From assembly GCF_954871325.1 (NCBI RefSeq), contig NC_088775.1:48833561-48897560 (forward strand): DNA of 64,000 nucleotides. The letters are read 5' to 3'. The notes below the pieces were generated by a model that saw nothing but the letters and a program-made list of their open reading frames with translations, was not told the DNA's origin and made no database searches. The first letter of the stretch is position 1; the number at the start of each line of letters is the position of its first letter. The translations under genes and the position numbers were made by a program. This document shows positions 54,594 through 64,000 of this stretch, piece by piece. This stretch comes from Gordionus sp. m RMFG-2023 (Eukaryota; Nematomorpha; Gordioida; Chordodea; Parachordodidae).

Positions 54594-57019
54594 TTTGATG
54601 CTATGTTTATATTAGATAATATAAATTTTACATAATAATTATCTTTTAATGTTTAATAATGTAAAAATTTATATTTTTGATATAATTATATATTAATTAA
54701 AAATAATAAATATAAAAATAATAAACTTGTGATAGGGAATGACTAAAATACGCGTCCCCAAAAACTACTCGTCCCTACGCGTCCCTACGCGTCCCCGGTC
54801 AAAACGACTTATTTTTATTATTATTAATAGGAAATCTTATTAAGCTATATAAGATGAGTTAGAAAATGTTTTTTTTAATTTAAAAAAAATACGGTAACTA
54901 TATAAAATTTACAAAAATTTATTTTTTTAAAAAATAAACTACGCGTCCCCGGTCAAAATACAGTTTTTTTGAAAAAAAAAACAGATTCATATTTAGCTAA
55001 TTAAAAGAATACAGAATATGTAAATATTATTTATTAAAGTATTTAATAACTTAGTGATTTTTTTAAAAAACACATTTTTTAGAAAACACTACGCGTCCCC
55101 GATCAAAAAACCGTTTTTTTTAAAAATAAAAGCAGATTCATGTTTAGCTTTTCAAGGAGATTCAGAAAATAGTATTAATAAAAAAAATTTTTTTTTGGCT
55201 AAACTACGCGTCCCTAGGCGTCCCCGGTCAAAATACAGTTTTTTTAAAAAAATCAAAACGGATTCATATTTAGCTCATTAAAAGAATACAGAATATGTAA
55301 ATATTATATTTTAAACTATTTTATAACTTAGTGATTTTTTGAAAAATCACTTTTTTTTTCAAAAACACTACGCGTCCCCGGACAAAAAACCGTTTTTTTA
55401 AAAAATAAAAGCAGATTCATTTTTAGCTTTTCAAGGAAATTCAGAAAATGGTATTAATAAAAAAAATTTAAAAAAAAAATTTTTTTCGAAAAAATTTTTT
55501 TGGCTAAACTACGCGTCCCCGGTCAAAATACAGTTTTTTTAAAAAAATCAAAACAGATTCATATTTAGCTCATTAAAAGAATACAGAATAAGTAAATATT
55601 ATATTTTAAACTATTTTATAACTTAGTGATTTTTTGAAAAATCACTTTTTTTTCAAAAACACTACGCGTCCCCGGTCAAAAAACCGTTTTTTTTTTAAAA
55701 TAAAAGCAGATTCATGTTTAGCTTTTCAAGGAGATTCAGAAAATGGTATTAATAAAAAAAAATTTTCAAACTACGCGTCTATACGCGTCCCCGGTCAAAA
55801 TACAGTTTTTTTTAAAAAATGAAAACGGATTATTTGATGCTATGTTTATATTAGATAATATAAATTTTACATAATAATTATCTTTTAATGTTTAATAAAG
55901 TAAAAATTTATATTTTTGATATAATTATATATTAATTAAAAATAATAAATATAAAAATAATAAACTTGTGATAGGGAATGACTAAAATACGCGTCCCCAA
56001 AAACTACTCGTCCCTACGCGTCCCTACGCGTCCCCGGTCAAAACGACTTATTTTTATTATTATTAATAGGAAATCTTATTAAGCTTTATAAGATGAGTTA
56101 GAAAATGTTTTTTTTAATTTAAAAAAAATACGGTAACTATATAAAATTTACAAAAATTTATTTTTTTAAAAAATAAACTACGCGTCCCCGGTCAAAATAC
56201 AGTTTTTTTAAAAAAATAAAAACGGATTCATATTTAGCTCATTAAAAGAATACAGAATATGTAAATATTATATATTAAAGTATTTAATAACTTAGTGATT
56301 TTTTGAAAAAACACCTTTTTTCGAAAACACTACGCGTCCCCGGTCAAAAAACTGTTTTTTTTTTAAAATAAAAGCAGATTCATGTTTAGCTTTTCAAGGA
56401 GATTCAGAAAATGGTATTAATAAAAAAATTAAAAAAAAAAATTTTTTTCCCAAAAATCTTTTTTGGCTAAACTACGCGTCCTAACGCGTCCCGGTCAAAA
56501 TAAAGTTTTTTTAAAAAATAAAAACGGATTCATATTTAGCTCATTAAAAGAATACAGAATATGTAAATATTATATTTTAAACTATTTTATAACTTAGTGA
56601 TTTTTTCAAAAAACACTTTTTTTTTCAAAAACACTACGCGTCCCCGGTCAAAAAATCATTTTTTTTAAAATATAAAAGCAGATTCATGTTTAGCTTTTCA
56701 AGGAGATTCAGAAAATGGTATTAATAAAAAAGTTTAAAAAACCAAAAAAATTTTTTTTGGGTAAACTACACGTCCACACGCGTCCCCGGTCAAAATACAG
56801 TTTTTTTTAAAAAATAAAAGATTCATATTTAGCTCATTAAAAGAATACAGAATATGTAAATATTATATATTAAAGTATTTAATTAATAACTTAGTGATTT
56901 TTTGATAAAAACACTTTTTTTCGATAACACTAAGCGTCCCCGGTCAAAAAACTGTTTTTTTTTTTAAATAAAAACAGATTCATTTTTAGCTTTTCAAGGA
57001 AATTCAGAAAATAGTATTA
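54594..57019 (+). repeat. Two tandem higher-order units of about 1.2 kb
   Basis: TATTTGATGCTATGTTTATA through aacttgtgatagggaatgac and the first boxes occurs at 54594 and again at 55828, each followed by the same succession of monomers. The leading 150 bp (54594-54740) directly adjoin the P-like gene, so sequence next to that gene was captured into the satellite unit. Confidence 0.85.
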
Positions 57020-59385
57020 CCCGTTACTGGTTAACGGTGCATATGCACCACCTCCTATATACCTTATTTTAACATAGTAGTTTTTTTTTTTAAAAATAAT
57101 AAAAAAGATTTTTATATAGTTCAGACATTGTACTTCAAAACTGGAAAAGAAAAATATGAAAAAAATATTTTTTTATGCCCCTAAGAAACCCTCAAACTTT
57201 GCGAATTTATGAGGTCTAAAATGCAAAATTTTCTAAGTGATCTCACGAGCATATTATAAAATTATTTCGATGAAAACTAGTGTGTATATATTCTTTATAG
57301 ATATATCAATATTTATCAATCATTTTTGAATTTTTAAATAATTAATATTTTAGTAGGTAACCACATAAAGTTGACTGGTGCATATATGCACCGTTAACCA
57401 TCTAGCAGTATATATTATTTAAAAAAATTCAAACAAATGAAATTTAACATAATGAATTATAATTTTTTATATTATACTTAAAACCACTACCGTCACTAAG
57501 GGTGGGAAGGGGAGGGGTGGGTGGCTCGAGCCCCTTAAGAATTTTTAAAAAAAATTTTATACCCAAAAAAGACCTTTTGAAAATAATTAAAAAAAAATTT
57601 TTTCCCCTGAGATTAAATCGAATAATATATTGTTCCTATAATTTTTTATCCCGATCAAATTATATGAAATTATTAGGTTCATAAATATTCAAAAGCCTCT
57701 TCCTTTCTGAAGATTTTATTTTATTTATATAAAATATTATGCACCTGTTTTGTCAATTCAATCAAAATTATCAAAATAATAGATGACTAATAAAAAAATC
57801 AAGATTCTACGAAAATAATTTGTCTAGATATTTAATTTTTAATAAATTTTTTTAATGAAACGTTTTCTAACAATTGAACAAGCGCTTGCTCAACTTTTTG
57901 AAGAGGAACCAATTGAAGAAAGAGATATGGTTATAATTCCGCCAAACCCCTCTGCAGTTAGTGATGAAGAAGATTTCGATGAAAATGACTTAACAAATGT
58001 CGGAGTTTTGCCTTCAGATATAGCTGGAGAATTGGAGATTCATAATTCAGTTGATGACGACCTTCCAGAACCATATTATACAAGAAGCTATTCTCGAATT
58101 TCTCACAATTTAAAATGGAGAAAAACGGATGCAATATATTCTTCAAGCCCTTTCAATGGAGAAAAGGACGATGTAATAAAACTTGAAAATGATTTACATG
58201 GTAAAAGTCCATCAGATATATTTTGTTTAATTTTCGACGAAGACTTATATTCCCTAATTGTAGAACAAAGTAATATTTATGCTAAACAAATGAATAGACC
58301 TAACATATGCATAACCATCCAAGATATTCAGAGATTTATTGGAATTCTATTATTTACTGGATATCATTCTCTCCCACAAGAAAGAATGTACTGGTCTAAT
58401 GACAGCGATATTTCTATTCCAATAATCCGGGATACAATGACCCAATTACAATTTCGAAATTTGAAATATAATATTCATTTGGCAGACAATACTAAAATAG
58501 ATATACATGATAGATTTTATAAAGTTAGGCCTTACATTAATATATTGAATAATAAATTTCAGCAATTCGGAATTTTTAAACATCATTTATCAATAGATGA
58601 ACAGATGATACCATATCGAGGAAGACATTCTTGCAAAATGTTCATAAAAGGAAAACCAATTAGATTCAGATACAAGTCTTGGATATTGGCCTCTTCCGAC
58701 GGTTACGTATTCTCATTTGATATATATCAAGGAAAAAGCGAAAATAAATATGAATATGGATTAGGTGGAAAATCATAAAATTATTAAAGGCATTGCAAAA
58801 ACCAAATTATCATAAAATATATTTTGATAATTTCTTTACATCATTTAAACTCTTGTCATACTTAAAACAAATGGGATATTTTGCAACTGGAACTGTGAGG
58901 GACAATAGAATAGAGCATTGCCCAGTTGAATCTATAAAGGTTGTAGCAAAAAAAGAAAGAGGATATTATGATTATAGGTTTGAAAAATTAAACGAAATAT
59001 TTGTAGTTCGTTGGAATGATATGGTGACCGTTGCATCGACATGCCACACTATCTCTTTGCTTTCTAATGTTTCAAGGTATTCTAAGAAAATATCTTCTAA
59101 AATAAAAATTCCTCAGCCAAATATGGTAACTGCTTATAACAAACACATGGGTGGAGTTGATCTATGTGATAATCTAATATCTACATATAGAATAAAAATA
59201 AGAGGAAAAAAATGGTGGTGGCCAATATTCACCAATTTTATTGATGTAGCTTTGGTAAATTCATGGAAAATCTGGAAATTCGTGAATCGAGATGACAAGA
59301 AGAGTTTGCTTGCATTTAGACGAGAAGTTACTAACTACCTCCTTCGAACGCCAGTAAAAATTGAAAAAAATTCAAGTACAGGTCA
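57020..59385 (+). mobile_element. piggyBac copy 2, truncated at its 3' side, inside the satellite
   Basis: Begins CCCGTTACTGGTTAACGGTG at 57020 in a B monomer, next to TTA, which is one base short of the TTAA duplication. It is nearly identical to the copy at 17962-20789, including its flanking palindromes; one palindrome lacks a TA step here. It stops at 59385 within the transposase gene, where the satellite resumes with TTTTTGGCTAAACTGCGCGT. About 440 bp of the element, including the CCCATTAATGG end, and a few bases of the monomer are gone, so this copy is immobile on its own. Confidence 0.9.
57855..59385 (+). pseudogene. piggyBac transposase copy 2, frameshifted and C-terminally truncated
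   Basis: The 307-codon first frame (57855-58778) differs from copy 1 at only a few residues: SDIAG for SDTAG, GEKDDV for GEKEDV and RFRYKS for RFGYKS. It carries SIDEQMIPYRG. The second frame from 58793 carries YFDNFFTS and MGGVDLCDNLIS, so all three catalytic aspartates are encoded. The same -1 frame change as in copy 1 separates the two at about 58775. After STGH the frame runs into satellite (FLAKLRVLTRP and on to a stop at 59533), replacing the C-terminal cysteine-rich finger. It is therefore unlikely to be active. Confidence 0.85.
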
Positions 59386-61691
59386 CTTTTTGGCTAAACT
59401 GCGCGTCCTAACGCGTCCTGGTCAAAATACAGTTTTTTTAAAAAATAAAAACGGATTCATATTTAGCTCATTAAAAGAATACAGAATATGTAAATATTAT
59501 ATATTAAAGTATTTAATAACAGTGATTTTTTGAAAGAACACTTTTTTTCGAAAACACTACGCGTCCCCGGTCAAAAAACTGTTTTTTTTTAAAAATAAAA
59601 GCAGATTCATGTTTAGCTTTTCAAGGAGATTCAGGAAATGGTATTAATAAAAAAATTTTAAAAAAAAAATTTTTTGAAAAAATTTTTTTGGCTAAACTAC
59701 GCGTCCCTACGCGTCCCCGGTCAAAATACAGTTTTTTTAAAAAAATAAAAATGGATTCATATTTAGCTCATTAAAAGAATACAGAATATGTAAATATTAT
59801 ATATTAAAGTATTTAATAACAGTGATTTTTTGAAAGAACACTTTTTTTCGAAAACACTACGCGTCCCCGGTCAAAAAAATGTTTTTTTTTTAAATAAAAG
59901 CAGATTCATGTTTAGCTTTTCAAGGAGATTCAGAAAATGGTATTAATAAAAAAAATTTAAAAAAAAAATATTTTCCAAAAAAATTTTTTTTGGCTAAACT
60001 ACGCGTCCCCGGTCAAAATACAGTTTTTTTTAAAAAATAAAAACGTATTCATTTAGCTCATTAAAAGAATACAGAATATGTAAATATTATATATTAAAGT
60101 ATTTAATAACTTAGTGATTTTTTTAATAAACACTTTTTTTCGAAAACACTACGCGTCCTCGGTCAAAAAACTGTTTTTTTTTAAAATAAAAGCAGATTCA
60201 TGTTTAGCTTTTCAAGGAGATTCAGAAAATGGTATTAATAAAAAAAATTTTTGGCTAAACTACGCGTCCCTACGCGTCCCCGGTGAAAATACAGTTTTTT
60301 TTAAAAAATAAAAACGGATTCATATTTAGCTCATTAAAAGAATACAGAATATGTAAATATTATATATTAAAGTATTTTATAACTTTGTGATTTTTTCAAA
60401 AAACACTTTTTTTTTTCAAAAACACTACGCGTCCTCAGTCAAAAAACCGTTTTTTTAAAAAAATAAAAGCAGATTCATGTTTAGCTTTTCAAGGAGATTC
60501 AGAAAATGGTATTAATAAAAAAAATAAAAAAAAAATTTTTTTCAAAAAATTAAAAAAAAAAATTTTTTCAAAAATTAAAAAAAAAATTTTTTTCAAAAAA
60601 TTTTTTTGGCTAAATTACGCGTCCCTACGCGTCTCCAGTCAAAATACAGTTTTTTTAAAAAAATCAAAACGGATTCATATTTAGCTCATTAAAAGAATAC
60701 AGAATATGTAAATATTATATATTAAAGTATTTAATAACTTAGTGATTTTTTGAAAAAACACTTTTTTTCGAAAATACTACGCGTCCTCAGTCAAAAAATT
60801 GTTTTTTTTTAAAAACAAAAGCAGATTCATGTTTAGCTTTTCAAGGAGATTCAGAAAATGGTATTAATAAAAAAATTAAAAAATAATAATTTTTTCCAAA
60901 AAAAATTTTTTGGCTAATCTACGCGTCCCTACGCGTCCCCGGTCAAAATACAGTTTTTTTTTTAAATAAAAACGTATTCATATTTAGCTCATTAAAAGAA
61001 TACAGAATATGTAAATATTATATATTAAAGTATTTAATAACTTAAAACACTTTTTTTCGAAAACACTACGCGTCCCCGGTCAAAAAACTGTTTTTTTTTA
61101 AAATAAAAGCAGATTCATGTTTAGCTTTTCAAGGAGATTCAGAAAATGGTATTAATAAAAAAAATTAAAAAAAAATAATTTTTTCCAAAAAAATTTTTTT
61201 GGCTAAACTACGCGTCCCTACGCGTCCCCGGTCAAAATACAGTTTTTTTAAAAAAATCAAAACGGATTCATATTTAGCTCATTAAAAGAATACAGAATAT
61301 GTAAATATTATATTTTAAACTATTTTATAACTTAGTGATTTTTTCAAAACACACTTTTTTTCGAAAACACTACGCGTCACCGGTCAAAAAACCGTTTTTT
61401 TTAAAAAATAAAAACAGATTCATTTTTAGCTTTTCAAGGAAATTCAGAAAATGGTATTAATAAAAAAAATTTTTTCGAAAAATTTTTTTTTGGCTAAACT
61501 ATGTGTCCCTACGCATCCCCTGTCAAAATAAAGTTTTTTTAAAAAAATAAAAACGGATTCATATTTAGCTCATTAAAAGAATACAGAATATGTAAATATT
61601 ATATTATAAAGTATTTAATTAATAACTTAGTGATAAAACACTACGCGTCCCAGGTCAAAAAACTGTTTTTTTTTTAAAATAAAAGCAGATT

Positions 61692-61716
61692 CTTCTTTCT
61701 TTCTTTCTTTCTTTCG
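61692..61716. repeat. Short TTTC microsatellite within a B monomer
   Basis: A run of CTTT units interrupts the monomer between gcagattc and gtttagctttt, showing a local slippage expansion. Confidence 0.85.
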
Positions 61717-62565
61717 TTTAGCTTTTCAAGGAGATTCAGAAAATGGTATTAATAAAAAAATTTAAAAAAAAAAATTTTGTCGAAAAAATTTTTTTTTGGC
61801 TAAACTACGTGTCCTTACGCGTCCCCTGTCAAAATACAGTTTTTTTAAAAAAATCAAAACAGATTCATATTTAGCTTATTAAAAGAAAACAGAATATGTA
61901 AATATTATATTTTAAACTATTTTATAACTTTGTGATTTTTTCAAAAAACACTTTTTTTTTCAAAAACACTACACGTCCTCAGTCAAAAAACCGTTTTTTT
62001 TAAAAATAAAACAGATTCATTTTTAGCTTTTCAAGGTATTAATAAAAAAAATTTTTTTTTGGCTAAACTACGTGTCCCTACGCGTCCCCAGTCAAAATAC
62101 AGTTTTTTTAAAAAAATCAAAACGGATTCATATTTAGCTCATTAAAAGAATACAGAATATGTAAATATTATATTTAAAACTATTTTATAACTTAGTGATT
62201 TTTTCAAAAAACACTTTTTTTCGAAAACACTACGCGTCTCCGGTCAAAAAACCGTTTTAAAAAATATTCATTTTTAGCTTTTCAAGGTATTAATAAAAAA
62301 AATTTTTTTTGGCTAAACTACGTGTCCTTACGCGTCCCCTGTCAAAATACAGTTTTTTTAAAAAAATCAAAACAGATTCATATTTAGCTCATTAAAAGAA
62401 TACAGAATATGTAAATATTATTTTTTAAAGTATTTTATAACTTAGTTTTTTTTTGAAAAATCACTTTTTTTTTCAAAAACACTACGCGTCCCAGGTCAAA
62501 AAACCGTTTTTATAAAAAAATAAAAGCAGATTCATGTTTAGCATTTCAAGGAGATTCAGAAAATG

Positions 62566-64000
62566 TTTTTTGACCGGGGACGCGTAGTGTTTTCGAAAAA
62601 AAGTGTTTTTTGAAAAAATCACTAAGTTATAAAATAGTTTTAAATATAATATTTACATATTCTGTATTCTTTTAATGAGCTAAATATGAATCCGTTTTTA
62701 TTTTTTTAAAAAAACTGTATTTTGACCGGGGACCCGTAGGGACGCGTAGTTTAGCCAAAAAAATTTTTTTTATTAATACCATTTTCTGAATCTCCTTGAA
62801 AAGCTAAACATGAATCAGCTTTTATTCTAAAAAAAAACAGTTTTTTGACCGGGGACGCGTAATGTTTTCGAAAAAAAGTGTTTTAAGTTATTAAATACTT
62901 AATATATAATATTTACATATTCTGTATTCTTTTAATGAGCTAAATATGAATCCGTTTTTATTTTTTTAAAAAAACTGTATTTTGACCGGGACGCGTAGTG
63001 TTTTCGAAAAAAAGTGTTTTTCCAAAAAATCACTAAGTTATTAAATACTTTAATATATAATATTTACATATTCTGTATTCATTTAATGAGCTAAATATGA
63101 ATCCGTTTTTATTTTTTTAAAAAAACTGTATTTTGACCGGGGACGCGTAGTTTAGCCAAAAATTTTTTTTTTATTAATACCATTTTCTGAATCTCCTTAA
63201 AAAGCCAAACATGAATCTGCTTTTATTTTAAAAAAAAACAGTTTTTTGACCGGGGACGCGTAGTGTTTTCGAAAAAAAGTGTTTTAAGTTATTAAATACT
63301 TTAATATATAATATTTACATATTCTGTATTCTTTTAATGAGCTAAATATGAATACGTTTTTATTTTTAAAAAAAAACTGTATTTTGACAGGGGACGCGTA
63401 GGGACGCGTAGTTTAGCCGAAAAAAATTTTTTTGGAAAAAATTTTTTTTTTTTAAATTTTTTTATTAATACCATTTCCTGAATTTCCTTGAAAAGCTAAA
63501 CATGAATCTGCTTTTATTTAAAAAAAAAACAGTTTTTTGACCGGGGACGCGTAGTGTTTTCGAAAAAAAGTGTTCTTTCAAAAAATCACTGTTATTAAAT
63601 ACTTTAATATATAATATTTACATATTCTGTATTCTTTTAATGAGCTAAATATGAATCCGTTTTTATTTTTTTAAAAAAACTGTATTTTAACCGGGGACGC
63701 GTAGGGGCGCATAGTTTAGCCAAAATTTTTTTTTATTAATACCATTTTCTGAATCTCCTTGAAAAGCTAAACATGAATCTGCTTTTATTTTAAAAAAAAA
63801 CAGTTTTTTGACCGGGGACGCGTAGTGTTTTCGAAAAAAAGTGTTTTTTCAAAAAATCACTAAGTTATTAAATACTTTAATATATAATATTTACATATTC
63901 TGTATTCTTTTAATGAGCTAAATATGAATCCGTTTTTATTTTTTTAAAAAAACTGTATTTTAACCGGGGACGCGTAGGGGCGCGTAGTTTAGCCAAAAAA
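62566..64000 (-). repeat. Inverted part of the satellite array
   Basis: At 62566 a B monomer truncated after ATTCAGAAAATG is followed directly by TTTTTTGACCGGGGACGCGT, the complement of the box. From here to the window end all boxes read in the opposite direction (GACCGGGGACGCGTAG), with A and B monomers still alternating. The array continues beyond the window. Confidence 0.92.

Larger units (their letters stand above)
54594..64000 (+). repeat. Satellite array of alternating A and B monomers with ACGCGT box
   Basis: Two related monomers of roughly 110-160 bp alternate. Both begin with the box CTACGCGTCCCCGGTCAAAA. The A monomer continues tacagttttttt, then acggattcatatttagctca and ttaaaagaatacagaatatg; the B monomer continues aaccgttttttt, then gcagattcatgtttagcttt and tcaaggagattcagaaaatg. 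The box is GC-rich and much better conserved than the A/T runs between. The first two higher-order units (54594-55825 and 55826-57019) are direct duplicates of about 1.2 kb. A piggyBac interrupts the array at 57020-59385, and orientation flips at about 62566. Open frames here are by-products of the repeats. Confidence 0.93.

Noticed and set aside
58760-58800. Programmed -1 frameshift in the piggyBac gene
   Set aside because: No standard slippery heptamer in the right phase is seen at the change of frame; a simple inherited indel is more likely, so I kept it only as an open question.
55054-60311. Short Phe/Lys-rich open frames in the satellite as genes
   Set aside because: They recur with each monomer, have no motif and follow from A/T runs; they are by-products of the repeat.
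54740-64000. CRISPR-like array, because a conserved box of about 20 bp recurs between spacers
   Set aside because: The intervals between boxes are themselves repeated (A and B monomers) rather than unique spacers, the DNA is eukaryotic, and no cas-like genes exist. It is a satellite.

Overview
The window is a very A+T-rich piece of eukaryotic nuclear DNA made almost entirely of transposable elements, their decayed remains and satellite DNA. I found no convincing host gene. The mix of P/THAP9-like, piggyBac, pogo with a PHD finger, several hAT families, an IS630/Tc1-like element, RTE-like and restriction-endonuclease LINEs and a Ty3/gypsy fossil, with introns of only 42-50 bp, points to an invertebrate animal (small AT-rich arthropod or cnidarian genomes fit). 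That assignment is inference; nothing here fixes the species.

Layout. 641-5195: a decayed pogo-like copy cut by an hAT (1350-5072), which is itself cut by a long-inverted-repeat element (1573-3548). 5440-6365: a divergent relative of that long-inverted-repeat family. 6600-8886: a whole-length pogo-like element with TA target duplication and a transposase ending in a PHD finger. 9347-15234: a 5.9-kb hAT with a perfect 8-bp target duplication, GC-rich subterminal arrays, duplicated minisatellite blocks and a 634-codon LINE-derived ORF. 15235-17290: short repeats, a solo terminal repeat and tRNA-like repeats. 17290-22800: a four-layer nest, pogo remnant > hAT > second hAT > piggyBac.

23470-37500: two arms of an inverted segmental duplication, one of which received an hAT (24070-25587) and a 4.8-kb palindromic transposon (26297-31076). 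Between the arms lie a broken Ty3/gypsy fossil and an IS630/Tc1-like element (34307-36107). 38215-46357: a 206-bp tandem repeat split by an hAT, a quiet AT-rich stretch, and an hAT with TTF zinc finger. 46500-50824: a small GC-rich repeat block, then a terminal-inverted-repeat insertion with 3-bp target duplication containing a 5'-truncated RTE-like LINE and two exons of an unidentified gene. 52020-54568: a broken P/THAP9-like transposase gene on the minus strand.

54594-64000: a satellite array of alternating A and B monomers, each carrying a conserved GC-rich box with an ACGCGT core. It is interrupted by a second, nearly identical but truncated piggyBac (57020-59385) and switches orientation at about 62566. 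The elements do not form a pathway; their relation is one of successive insertion, and the paired copies and empty sites give a relative chronology with the piggyBacs and the satellite reshuffling among the youngest events. The best candidates for something undescribed are the palindromic long-inverted-repeat transposon family, the satellite with its box, and the LINE ORF whose reverse-transcriptase core appears to be missing while the frame stays open.
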